64,000 nucleotides of DNA. Source: Chamaecyparis obtusa (Eukaryota > Streptophyta > Pinopsida > Cupressales > Cupressaceae). A program made the translations under genes and the position numbers. A model generated the notes under the pieces. The model saw nothing but the letters and a program-made list of their open reading frames with translations. It was not told the DNA's origin and did not search any database. The stretch covers positions 496,001 through 560,000 of the forward strand of contig BSBK01002161.1 of the NCBI GenBank assembly GCA_027943335.1. Direction: 5' to 3'. Of the stretch, positions 44,690 through 56,292 are shown in pieces. Position 1 is the stretch's first letter. Each line of letters opens with the position of its first letter.

Positions 44690-45980
44690 CCAACTGATCT
44701 ACAATGACTTGGCCTTTAATAGATTTCCTTTCAACATATTCTATGTCAAATTCACTCAATAGCATCACCCATTTAGCTAGTCTACTTATGAGGGAAGCTT
44801 TTCTCAATAATTATTTCAATAGATCTATCTTAGCTATCAATTGTGTTGTATGAGCCAACATATAATGTCTTAGTTTCTACGATGCAAATATCACAGCTAG
44901 ACAAGCTTTCTCAATCATTGAATAGTTCTTCTCATAAGCTACTAGTGTTCTGCTGATGTAGTAGATAGCTCTTTCCTTCTTGTTTTCATCATGTTGTGCT
45001 AGTAATCCCCCCAGTGATGTATCTATGGTGGAGACATGCAAAATCAATGGCTTTCCTTGTATAGGAGGCATCCAAATAGGAGGATTTGATAAATATTTCT
45101 TGATGTGGTTGAAATTATTCTCACACTCCTCGTTCCATGCAAAAGTCACACCTTTATGTAATGTCTTTGTGAAAGGTTGTTATATATCTGCTAGCTGAGA
45201 TATGAAACATCTAATTGATTGCACCTTTCCTTGTAAGGTTCTCATTTGACTGATATTTTTAGGGGGTTGCATCTCCATGATAGCCTTGACTTTAGCAAGA
45301 TCTACTTCAATGAGCTTCTTTGAAACATTATAGTCCAGGAGATTTCTAGAAGTGACACCAAAAGCACACTTTTTAGGGTTCAATCTTAGACTAAACTTCT
45401 CCATTCTATCCAGTATTTTACTCAAGTCTTCTAAATGTTCAGATCTTATCATTGATTTAGCTAAGGTGTCATCAACATATTCCTCCATAGTTTGATGCAT
45501 CATATCATGGAAGATAGATTTCATAGCTCATTGATATGTAGCACTAGCGTTCTTAAGACCAAATGGCATGATGTTCTAGTAGAAAGTACCCCATGCACAA
45601 GTAAAAGTTTTATCTAGAGAAACCATCCATTAAAGAGTACATTTCAAAGCTTGTAGTCATGTCCACTATCATATCGATATTTTGTAGTGGAAAGTCATCC
45701 TTAGGGCATGCTTTGTTTACATCTCTGAAGTATGTGCATACTCTTATATATTTATTTGGTTTTGAAACTGGAACTATGTGTGAGATCCAATTTGGATAAT
45801 CTATCACTTGAATAAATCTAGCTTCTAGTAACTTTTCTAACTCAGCTTTGACTAGGAGTGCAAAATGCAGATGCATTTTTTGCAACTTCGGTTTAACAGG
45901 TTTGACTCCTGGAGCTATAGAAAGATGATGCATGATGAGATCAAGATCTAACCCTAGCATATTTGAGTATTTCCATGAAA
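44690..45980 (-). pseudogene. Gypsy-B reverse transcriptase and first RNase H, broken
   Basis: The minus strand reads LDLIMHHLSIAPGVKPVKPK, KAELEKLLEARFIQVIDYP, RVCTYFRDVNKACPKDDFPL, SLMDGFS, then a ~37-bp deletion that removes the YNQI...EDQE segment kept in gypsy-C, then WGTFY*NIMPFGLKNAS and the catalytic YVDDTLAKS (~45475). RNase H follows: TFAWNEECE, DTSLGGLLAQHDENKKERAIYYISRTL, LAVIFAS. The deletion shifts the frame within the RT palm, so the domain is inactive. The TAG before NIMPFGLK coincides with a TAG at the same place in gypsy-C. Confidence 0.85.
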
Positions 45981-46125
45981 ATTTGATTTTCTTTTATGTT
46001 AGGAAAGTAGTGAATGCTTGTTTCTCTTGCTCTGATAGGGATTGTGCTACATGAATCAGTTGAGGTTCTTCTATTGTACCCAAATTGATAGATTCAGTTG
46101 GTTTTATCAGTACTGGAGATCTATC

Positions 46126-47842
46126 CTATAAATGACTTAGAAGGAAATCAAATATCTCATCCTTAGGCACCTCATGGAGGTTTTTACCTATGGATATGTC
46201 ATTTATTTTTACTATTTTAGGTTCTAAGAATGGCACAAAGTGGTTTTCACCTTCATAACTCTTTTTCTTTTTGCTTTTGTTTTTTTGACTGAGATATTTG
46301 ATATCTGACTCTATCATGCTAATGCTAGGCTCACTGATGGAAGTTGTCATAGGTTCCACTACATTGAGATAGCAGGAAAGAGCATAGTCATTTCAAAAGG
46401 TGTGGATATCTTAGTTTGGATTTGTAGATGTTTGTTCAACAAGCTCTGGATGTTGGATAGTCAACGTAGGGGAAGTTTGGGAAATGGTGTTCACACATAC
46501 AGCGTTGTCATCATTGGTCCTAACTTGACTCTCAAATTCAAAGGTGATATTACTACTCATAATGTTTAGTTCATGAATCATTTCAATGTCATTATTAGAT
46601 TCCACTTCAGCAATCGGTCGATCAGACTTGTTAATTTGTCATTTCGCTCTAGACTCATGTTGGATTTAGGTGAATATTGGTGAATGACATCAATGTTTTT
46701 TTCTATGATAATCCCATCTTCTTTTGGAATAGCTCCTCATTCATAGTCATTTGATTCATCCTCTGATTATTCTTCTGGACCTTTGGGAAATCTTACAACA
46801 TGTGTGAAGTTAGGATGGATTCCCCAAGCAAGGTTTCCTTTAGAGTCTGAGCGGAACTCATATTCATGGGAGTCTATCTCAGAATCACTATTGTATCTGA
46901 AATGTTCAACTATTATAATTGGTTCATTTTCCTCTTGTTTGTTTTTATCATCCGGTTCTTGTAGGATGATTGTTTCCTATTCAGTAGTAGGTTCTTGTGT
47001 ATCTACTATGTTGATTCTTTTAGGTTCATTTTCCTCCTTGAGAATGTCTAATATTTTTTGAGGCGTGCATTCATAGGGGAAAAAAATTATAGCATTAGAG
47101 TCATCACTGTATTCTTGGTGTGTTTCCTCTTCTTCATTTTTATCCACTTATGGTTCTATTTGTTCTATCACATGAGGAGAGTTTCCACTAAGATGGAAAG
47201 GTTTCTTCTAATAGCCTAAACCTGTAGTATCTATGTTTGTCTAGCCATAGTGTGCAATGGGTGATATAAGACCTTTACCTCATGTTCCTAGAGGTCCTTT
47301 GCAGTATATCCCATTTTAGTCATTAGTTTATGTCCTGGTCCATATGACTTTGAAGGAACTTTAGGTGCTTTAGAGTCACATTTTTTAATTATCTAAGATT
47401 GAGACTCATCCTTGTATAACTAGGCAAGCACAACTTCCTCTTCATCAGATTCTGGTTTTGATACTTTTACTGTGATAAATCTTCCATTAAAGATAATCTG
47501 AGATTCTTTAGCTGATAGTCTTTTTTTCTCAGAAGGTTGCCTATAAGACTTTGGAAAAAGTGAGAGAGATGTGAGAGATAGGATGGGTTCCATAGTATAT
47601 TCTCCCATGCCTTTGTCCTTGATTTTAACTTCTTTGGAAATGTCTTCCATTTTAGATGTAGATGCTATGTTTGTTGGCTTAGTGGAAGATTCCCTATTAT
47701 GTGGAACAAGTTTGCCGACACTCTCTTTCAAGGCATTGCAAGATGTAGATATGTCAGCCATAATTGTTACCTCTACTCCATCATAAGGAAATTTCATGAA
47801 TTGATGGTATGTTGATGAATAGCTTGCATTTAATGTATCCAA
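46126..47842 (-). pseudogene. Gypsy-B spacer between protease and RT
   Basis: This is an acidic, low-conservation region as in other Tat-type pol proteins. The 47420-47842 frame contains FMKFPYDGVEVTIMA, SLTSLSLFPKSYRQPSEK and PESDEEEVVLA. A GLGY/PF segment (~47190-47230) corresponds to the TTGLGFKK G-patch-like motif of gypsy-C. 46126-46359 contains SMIESDIKYLSQKNKSKKKK, matching gypsy-C 59570-59640. Several frameshifts lie between. Confidence 0.6.
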
Positions 47843-48330
47843 GGTCTACCTAGAAGAATGTTGTAGGCCAATGGAATATCCAAAACTTGACAGGTGATGT
47901 ATCTGATAACTGGTCCTATTCTGATAGGTAGTACAATTGTTCCCTTGGAGGATCTTTCTTGTTCATCATATGCTTTTATGGTTATCTTCTTTTTAGGATC
48001 AATAGCATCTTTTGAAAATCCCAATTGTGTGACTAATTTGTAGGAACAGATGTTTAGACCAACACCTCCATCTATCAACATAGGTTTGACATGATAGTTT
48101 TGGATTAAGACTTCAATTTGCAAGGGCTAGTTATGCGGATGACTCAGTGAATTGTCATCTTCCTCTGAAAAGGAGATATACTGGGGTGATGTTAGATGAC
48201 CAACCATAGTCTGAAGTCTATCTAGATCAAGATTGTCAGGAACATTGGAACCAAGCAGAGCTTTATCCAAAATAGCCCTATGAGTAGGAGATATCCAAAG
48301 AAACTCAAACATGGATATTTTTACATTGGT
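47830..48330 (-). pseudogene. Gypsy-B aspartic protease region, broken
   Basis: The minus strand reads MFEFLWISPTHRAILDKALL, MVGHLTSPQYISFSEEDD, then VLIQNYHVKPMLIDGGVGLNICS with the catalytic Asp in LIDGG, KITIKAYDEQERSSKGTI, and ending VLDIPLAYNILLGRPWIH, a standard retropepsin C-terminal motif of Tat elements. One stop (HN*PLQ near 48127). It processes the polyprotein in an active element. Confidence 0.8.
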
Positions 48331-48599
48331 ATGCTAGAGTTTTTGGATAATATTGTATGATGTTGCCCTGGTCTCTTTAGGGTTTGATGATTTTGAGGCA
48401 GCCCTCTATTTAGAAGTAGATGAAAGATTGAAAGGAACCTTAGGGGAATTTGATGAACCCAAGTTTTATCCTTGTAGATGTACCTAAGCTTGTGATTGAG
48501 TTACTACATTTTTTTATTGATTATCTTTATCTCTTCTTACAATGGTGATGACATTGCAATGTTTAGATAGGCATGGTTCAACCATGTTTATGACAGCAT

Positions 48600-49167
48600 T
48601 GCTTTAAGAGTAGGTGTAATTGACTTTAGTACCCATGTTAGGTTTAGAAGATGAATTTCCTTGATTATGCTTCAGAAATGGTTCTGTGAATGTTGTATGA
48701 TCATTTTTGGTTTTATGGTTATCAATTAAAATTTCTCCATCGTCATTTTTTTCTTGTATGAGATGTTTTAAGCACATGTAGTTATTGGTTTTATGACCCT
48801 TGTTTCGATGGAAGTCACAAAAATCGGTCTCTTTCCACCATTTAGGTTTGACTTTAGGATCATATGGTTTTATCTCAGGTAATGTGATAATTTTGTTTGC
48901 TAATAGTGTTTTCATGGTAGATTCTAAGGACTCACCCAAAGGAATAAACTAGCACTTTGCTTTTGCAACCCATGGTTTATAGTCATTAGACTTTTTAGAA
49001 GATTCAAATGCCTTTAGTTTGGAATATTTTATGGCTTGGGTGCCAATGGTGAGATTGAATGTTGGTGCCTTTGGTGGAGCACTGATGTGATCAACAACAC
49101 CATCTATTACAACATTTTTATTCTTGTTCCAAAATTTGACTTTATCTTTGTTGTTGGAACTAGAACC
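48600..49167 (-). pseudogene. Gypsy-B gag, C-terminal part
   Basis: The minus strand reads SSNNKDKVKFWNKNKNVV, an APPKAPTFNL segment, LGESLESTMKTLL, YDPKVKPKWW and the zinc-binding DFCDFHRNKGHKTNNYMC (~48790-48850), a CxxH..GH..C arrangement with C displaced. Gypsy-C has the equivalent CDYHQNKGHKTSTC at ~57030. The capsid part is missing, cut at 49167. Confidence 0.75.
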
Positions 49168-50471
49168 TATTAGGAATAGTCCCAAGAGATAATTGAGAGG
49201 GGGGGGAGGTGAATCAGTTATCTACAAGTTTCAATTCTTTATCCAATTAAGTATACTTAAACATAAAGAATAAACACAATGAAAGAACACATGAACATAA
49301 CACCAATATTTTGGTTACGGGGAAACCCAAATAGGTAAAAACCCCGGTGGGACTTGATACCCACTAGTATTTTGTACTAGTGTATAATAATCCTTGCTAG
49401 AAGATCTTTTACCCTGTTAGGAGTAGCTTTACAATATATTAAGTACAATAGACTTGGTTAAGGGTTGGACCCTATTAGGAGTCTTTTACAATTGTCCCTA
49501 TTAGGGGAGAGGATGCACTGTCCAAGAGCTCACTACTCAAATGGGTGAAGGCTACAACCTTCTGAATAATAGATACACACTATATCTGGATCTTGGTGAA
49601 CTACACTTTGACCTACTATCTAGATCAGTTCCAATGAATAGCACACATACTCTAATTGGTCACATAGACCTTTATCTGATGGTTCAACACTTTGCACACT
49701 CTACTCTACTCTACTTAATCAACCATGAACCACACTTCAACAATCACAAATGACTGCCTATAAATATCTTTCCTATAAATGATATGATCAAGTCAGCCTA
49801 TTAGAACCAACTTGAAATCATAATAGAGAAACCATAATAAACTCGAACAAAAAATTTTCAGCTCTATTATGCATGCAACTCATTCTGGGACCTGTCTAAT
49901 AAAATAATTGTAGAGGCATGCCACACACTATTGGCTCTACCAAAACAACTGGAACTTTCTCTGTAAGCTAAATTAACTTATCCACTCTTAACTAAACATC
50001 AATAACACTTCTCCAAGCTTAACTCCAAGGGTGCATATCCTCAAGATAGGTGCAACTCAAGAAATAATAAAATCTCCATCGGCTCTTCTGAACAAACATA
50101 AGAAACTACTACTAGTGAATAGCGACTACATAACTTCTCTTGTGTTCATCATTAGACTATGCGTTCATAACTAAAACATCACTAACATGTCTGCAACATA
50201 TATCCTAGGGTGTATGCCCATAAGACAACTATACAGACAACCATACACAGAACACTGCTTGTAATTCTGTCAGGAACACTATTGACACAAGCTATTGTAT
50301 AACTATTTGGACTCACATTCAAACTTTGCACCCATGATATCATGCTGATATCATTTCCATGCAACATATATTGAAGGCTTACTACATAAGACTTCCATGC
50401 ATACTACTTTCCATATGTTGTTATCAATGACAAACATACATTCAGTCTGGCTTGCTGAAAAATCTCCAAGA
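49168..50471 (-). repeat. Copia-D 3' LTR
   Basis: It corresponds to 54992-56292. The terminal TGTTAGG on the plus strand has become TATTAGG here. The terminal hairpin at 49188-49222 has one mismatch. The polypurine tract (plus strand AATCTCCCCCTTT, 50471-50483) lies next to it. Confidence 0.92.
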
Positions 50472-50786
50472 ATCTCCCCCTTTGGCATGATGGCAACATG
50501 TGGAATGAAAAACCACCATCAACCCAAATGAGTAATTATTTCATAACATTCTCCATTTCCTCTTCAAAACTCCCCCAAAGATGAAATCTCCATCATCTGC
50601 AATATATTCCAACATTCTTCATTTCCTCAACTGAATTGCTGTCAAAACTAAATAATGCTCCCCCTAAGTACATTACTCCTTTTTTTCATGACTCTGTATA
50701 CTTCTCCCCCTTTGACATCAATGGCAAAGGGCGCCATTCATTTTAAGCACTGGTACTACTCTTGAGGTAGAGTAGTCAACCTTCCA
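50472..50786 (-). other. Copia-D 3' untranslated region
   Basis: No gene. As in copia-2 and copia-3 there are extra purine tracts on the minus strand (near 50568-50576, 50659-50665 and 50704-50710) in addition to the real polypurine tract. Confidence 0.6.
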
Positions 50787-53700
50787 TCAATCCCAAAGGA
50801 CTGATGCCATTCCTGCTTCCTTCTAAGTAGAATTAGGGAAGGGAATTACTCCCAACTTCCCCCTGAGATACTCAAAAGTATCCTTAGGAAAGGTCTTTGT
50901 GAATATATCTACCAACTATTCTTTACTATTCACATAGTCCAGCTTAACTTATTTCTTTTCCACTTTCTCTCTTAGGAAGTGATACTTGATCCCAATGTGC
51001 TTTTTCTTTGCATGCATCATAGGGTTCTTTGACATATTGATAGTTCTAGTGTTATCATAGTGAATAACAATAGGATAATCAATTTTTACTTCAAAATCTT
51101 TTATCATCTACTTGATCCACACAATTGTAGAACAATTCAGGGCTACTGCAACATACTCCACTTCTGCTATTGATTGAGAAATACAATTTTTGTTATTGCT
51201 TGTCCAAGTGACAAGTCTATCACCAAGAAACACTACTCCACCTAAAGTACCTTTTCTGTCATCAACACATCCTGCCCAATCTGCATCCATGTATACATGT
51301 AGCTCAACATTTTCTAAATTGGGATACCATAAACCATAGTCTATAGTGCCTTGTAAGTATCTGAATATCCTTTTTACTTCCATGAGGTGACTTTGTTTAG
51401 GCTCTGCTACAAATCTTCCAACTATGCCAACTGCATTTTAAATATCAGGTCTAGTCTGAGTAAGATAAATCAATTTACCAATCATTGACTTGTATAATGT
51501 TATATCAATTGCTGGTTAGTCATCTTCCTTTGTAAGCTTGCATCTAGTAATCATAGGGGTTACTACTGGCTTGCAATCATCCATCTTGAATTTCTTTAAT
51601 ATTTATTTCACATACTTAGACTGATTAATGAATATACCTTTCTCTATCTGCTGCACATTAAATCTTAAAAAGTATTTGATAGGACCAATCATACTCATCT
51701 CAAACTCATTCTACATTTCTTTGGCAAATTCAGCACTGAGTTTGTCATTACCTCCAAAGATAATGTCATCAAAAAATATAGCTACAAGTAATAAACCTTC
51801 AGATATCTCTCTAATGAATAGATTACAATCTATGGCTCCTTTCTTGAATCCAGTCTTTGTTAAGTATCCATCTAGTCTCTCATACCATGCTCTAGGGGCT
51901 TGCTTAAGTCCATAGAGGGCCTTCTTCAATCTGCATACCATATTAGGTCTGTCTAATAAGGTGAATCCTTCAAGCTACTCAATGTATACTTCTTCTTTCA
52001 GATCTCCACTCAAGAATGCTGACTTGACATCCATCTAATACACTTTGAAGTTTTTGACTGTAGCATAAGCTAGAAACAACCTAATAGCTTCTAATCTACT
52101 CACAGGTGCAAATGTATCTAAATAATCAATGCCTTCTCTTTGCACATATCCCTTACATACTAATCTTGCTTTATTTCTTACTACTATACCATCTTCATTC
52201 ATCTTGTTTCTGAATATCCACTTTGTTCCAATCACATTCTTATCACTAGGTCTTGGGACTAGTTCCCAAGTGTCATTCTTAATGATCTAATCAAGTTCTT
52301 CTTTCATAGCATCATGCCAATCGGAATCCTTACAAGCATCTTCAACACTTAAAATTTCAATCTGAGATAGTAAACATACCGCATCATTGCTATCTGAGTT
52401 CTTTTATTGTGATCTTGTTAAGACTTTGTCGCTCTGATCTCCAATGATGTCTTTCTTAGAATGATTTCTTGATGTAAACTTTGGAACTTTAGGTGATCCT
52501 GACTCATCAGCCTTAGGAGTACCTTCTTCACTTGTCTTAGGGTCATTGAACAACACATTAATGCTATCAAACATTTCCTCAATAACTATCTCACTAGTGG
52601 AGGGTCTAGGTTCTTCTTCAATCATGGGTGCGTAATCATGATATCTTTCTTGAATCATAAAATTTTCATCAATCTTTACATGAGCACTTTCAATGATCTT
52701 TTTCAATCTTAAATTGAAACATCTATAAGCTTTACTTTTAGTAGAGTAACCAAGAAAAATACCTTCATCACTTCTTGCATCAAACTTGTCTACTGCTTCA
52801 TCCCTCTTGATGTAGCACTTTCTTCCAAATATTCTGAAGTATTTTACAGTGGGAACATTACCAAACCATAGCTCATAAGGTGTTTTGTCAGTGTTAGGCC
52901 TTAACTAAATTCTATTGATTGTATAGACTGTTGTATTGACCACATCTCTCCAATAGGTGTGGGCAACCTTTCCTTCTATCATAATGGTGCGCACTATATC
53001 AAGAATTATCCTATTCCTTCTCTCTGCAATACCATTCTGCTGAGGTGTTATAGGTGCACTTAACTATCTCTTTATGCCATGTTCTTCATAGAACTCATAG
53101 AATTTGTCAGAGGTGAATTCTCCTCCTCTATCCAATCTCAAACATTTTATCTTTAATCCAGATTCATTGTCAACCTTAGCTTTGAATATTTTAAATTTCT
53201 CAAAAGCTTCTAACTTATCCTTTAAGAATGCAACCCACATCATCCTAGTATAATCATCAACAAACAAAATAAAATACCTTTCACCATAGTATGATCTTGT
53301 TTGAGTTGGTCCACATAGGTCTATATGAATCAAATCCAACTTGTTCTCTACTAAATTTTGCTTGCTCCTGAATGAATTTCTCACATGATTCCCCATCACA
53401 CATTCCTTGCATATAGTATCAACTAGCTTTGCTATGCTAGGTAGATCTCTTACTTCTTTAACATTTCTTATCTTTACTATGTTATCAAAATTGATATGAC
53501 ATAGTCTTTCATGCCACAACCAACTTTCATCAACTTTAGCAACAAAACAACTTGCTTCTAAATTGAGTTGAAAAACATTACCTCTTGTCTTTGTGCCTGA
53601 TGTAATCATAACACCATCTTTGTTGTTCATGATGCATTTGTCATTTTTGAACTCCAACTGATAGCCTTTACCAAGTAACTATCCAACACTAAGAAGGTTA

Positions 53701-54935
53701 TGTTTCAAACCATCAACATAAAGAACATCATCAGTACTGTTCTTTCCATCCAAAGTGATGGCTCCTCTACCAACTATAGGTTTAGGAGTGTTGTCTCCAA
53801 ATCTAACCATACCTCCATTGTATTTGTTCAAATGAACAAACCTTCCTTTATCACCCGTCATGCGATGTGAAAAACCACTGTCTATAATCCAGTCTATTCT
53901 TATATCTACTTGGGAAATCAATGCTAGCTCTTGATTCACTTTCTCATTTTTAGGAACTGACTTAATATTCTTTTTGTCTACAATAGCAATGAATCCAATT
54001 TCTTCTTCACCTGATTCTACATCTAAGACTCCATCTCTAGCATAGTAGCACTCATTAGAATACTTAGGTTTATAATCCTTATTGAACTTTCTAGCTCTAG
54101 TGGGACACTTAGATGTAAAGTGACCTATCTTATTACATGAAAAGCACTTAAATGGTAATTGACCTTCATATTTTCCTTTTCCTTTCTTTTCTCTTTTAGC
54201 AACCATAGTAATAAAATCATCTAGTATTTTATCTTCATCATCATCATCAAAATTACCAAAAGTGTTTGCAAATTTCTTACCATGAATTGTTTCTTTGAAG
54301 GTTTTCTCACTTTTAGGTTCTGTCTTCAATCTTGAAATCTCAAAAGTTGAGATTTTTCTGATCAAGGTCTCTCTCTTAAAATTAGATGTAAGCTGCATGG
54401 TCTCATCAAGGATAGTGATCTTGCTTTCATATTCTAGAGTGAGAGTAGTCATCAACTTGTTCATAATATCTTCTTCTGACATCTCTCCACCATTGTTCCT
54501 GATTCCAACAACTACTTCATTGACCCTTTGATTATAAGCTCTAATGTTTTCTTTAGGTAGCATCTCTAATACATTGAATCTTTTCTTCCATGTCTTTCTA
54601 CACACATCCTTTTCTTGCTTGTCTCCTTCAAATATGTCTTCAAGGTACTTCCATATCTTGTGGGCGGTGTCTACCTTCTTTATCTCTAAAAACTCACTAT
54701 CAGATAGTGCACTGATAAGGGCTCCTTTAGCTATAGCATTATGATGAAAAAATTCCTTTTGAGTGTTAGTAGCATCATCCTGTTCAAGGTCTTCTAAAGT
54801 AGGAATCTTGGCTATTTTAATAGTTACATTGAAAACTTCATAAGCAATACACTGCAAATGGGTCATCATCTTGTTCTTCCAATCAAGATAATTTTCTCCA
54901 TCAAACCTAGGACTCTCTTTCCTAAAGTATGCCAT
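50787..54935 (-). pseudogene. Copia-D gag-pol polyprotein, one frame with ~15 TAG/TAA stops
   Basis: From ATG 54935 (MAYFRKESPRFDGENYLDWK) to TGA 50787. Gag with knuckle CFSCNKIGHFTSKC (~54130); protease WIIDSG (~53890); integrase with HERLCHINF, D in HIDLCGP (~53330), D in RLDRGGEF (~53130) and E in PQQNGIAERRN (~53025); RT with [26 protein letters not shown] and FFDDIIFGG (~51765), where the residue before DD is Phe rather than Val; RNase H with DADWAGC, IAEVEY and HYDNTRTI. TAG stops include 53677, 53062, 52905, 52290, 52034, 51977, 51717, 51108, 50925 and 50825; TAA stops include 52404. At least nine sit where the family normally has Gln. All catalytic acids remain. Confidence 0.92.
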
Positions 54936-54977
54936 TTGATCAACCTCAAGCTATTAAAATTCTCTTTGAGGCACTTG

Positions 54978-54989
54978 GCTCTGATACCA
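54978..54989 (-). other. Copia-D primer-binding site
   Basis: On the minus strand TGGTATCAGAGC begins two bases after the LTR end. Confidence 0.9.
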
Positions 54990-54991
54990 AT

Positions 54992-56292
54992 TGTTAGGAA
55001 TAGTCCCAAGAGATAACTAAGAGGAGGGGGTGAATTAGTTATCTACAAGTTTTAATTCTTTATCCAATTAAGTATACTTAAACATAAAGCATAAACACAA
55101 TGAAATAACACATGAACACAACACCAATATTTTGGTTACGGGGAAACCCAAATAGGTAAAAACCCCAGTGGGACTTGATACCCACTAATATTTTGTACTA
55201 GTGTATAATGATCCTTGCTAGAAGATCCTTTACCCTGTTAGGAGTAGTTTTACAATATATTAAGTATAGTAGACCTAGTTAAGGGTTGGACCTTGTTAGG
55301 AGTCTTTTACAATTGTCCTTGTTAGGGGAGAGGATGCACTGTTCAAGAGCTCATTGCTCAAATGGGCGAAGGCTACAACCTTCTGAATAATAGATACACA
55401 CTATATCTGGATCTTGGTGAACTACACTTTGAATTGCTATCTAGATCAGTTCCAATGAATATCACACATACTCTACTTGGTCACATAGACCTTCTTCTGA
55501 TGGTTCAATACTTTTCACACTCTACTCTGCTCTGCTTAATCAACTATGAACCACACTTCAGCAATCACAAATGACTGTCTATAAATATCTTTCCTCTAAA
55601 TGATATGATTAGATCGGCCTATTAGAACCAACTTGAAATCATAATAGAGAAACCATAATAAACTCTAACAAACATCCATTGGCTCTATTATGCATGTAAC
55701 AGATTTTGGGACCTATCTAATAAAATAATTATAGACGCATGCCACACACTGTCGGCTCTACCAAAACAACTGGAACTTTCTTTGTAAGCTAAATTAACTT
55801 ATGCACTCTTAACCAAACATCAATAACACTTCTCCAAGCTTAACTCCAAGGGTGCATATCCTCAAGATAGACACAAATCAAGAAAAATAAAATCTCTGTC
55901 GGCTCTTCTGAACAAACACAAGAAACTGCTACTAGTGAATAGCGACTGCATAACTTCTCTTGCATTCATCATTAGAATATGTTTTGATAACTAAAACATC
56001 ACTAACATGACTTCAACATATATCCTAGGGTGCATGCCCATAAGACAACTGTACAAACAACCATACATAGAACACTGCCTGTAACTCTATCAGGAACACT
56101 ACTGACACAAGCTGTTATATAACTATCTATACTCACATTCAACATCTACGCCCATGATATCATGCTTATATAATGTCCATGAAACATATACAAAAGGCTT
56201 ACTACATAAGACTTCCATGCATACTACTTTCCATATGTTGTCATCAATGACAAACATATAGTCAGTATTGGCCTACTGGAAAATCTCCAACA
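54992..56292 (-). repeat. Copia-D 5' LTR
   Basis: On the minus strand TGTTGGAGATTTTCC...CTATTCCTAACA. It contains a perfect terminal hairpin at 55012-55043 (GATAACTAA/TTAGTTATC) and the GTGGG/CCCAC stem near 55165-55185. It is about 95% like the 3' LTR by eye. Confidence 0.92.

Larger units (their letters stand above)
41111..49167 (-). mobile_element. Gypsy-B: Tat-like Ty3/gypsy element, minus strand, truncated at both ends
   Basis: Read from 49167 downwards: gag 3' end, protease, long spacer with a G-patch-like motif, RT, RNase H, second RNase H, integrase, stem-loop repeats and part of the 3' region. No LTR of its own is present. The 3' region is cut by the chromovirus LTR at 41110, and the 5' side meets gypsy-C head to head at the copia-D insertion. 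Its integrase tail and 3' region are the closest relatives of gypsy-A in the window. Confidence 0.85.
49168..56292 (-). mobile_element. Copia-D: complete Ty1/copia element (7.1 kb), minus strand
   Basis: Two 1.3-kb LTRs (49168-50471 and 54992-56292), a primer-binding site (minus strand 54989-54978) and a one-frame gag-pol of 1,382 codons. Perfect 5-bp target duplications GAACC flank it (49163-49167 and 56293-56297). There is no frameshift, but about 15 in-frame stops, none of them TGA. It inserted at or within a few tens of bases of the gypsy-B/gypsy-C junction, and is younger than both. Confidence 0.93.

Noticed and set aside
21512..55000. UAG/UAA read as glutamine (alternative nuclear code)
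   Set aside because: Gln-position stops dominate, but Trp, Arg and Tyr positions are also stopped, element E has mainly TGA stops, catalytic residues are mutated elsewhere, and UAR recoding is not known in land plants. Methylation-driven CAG decay explains the pattern better.
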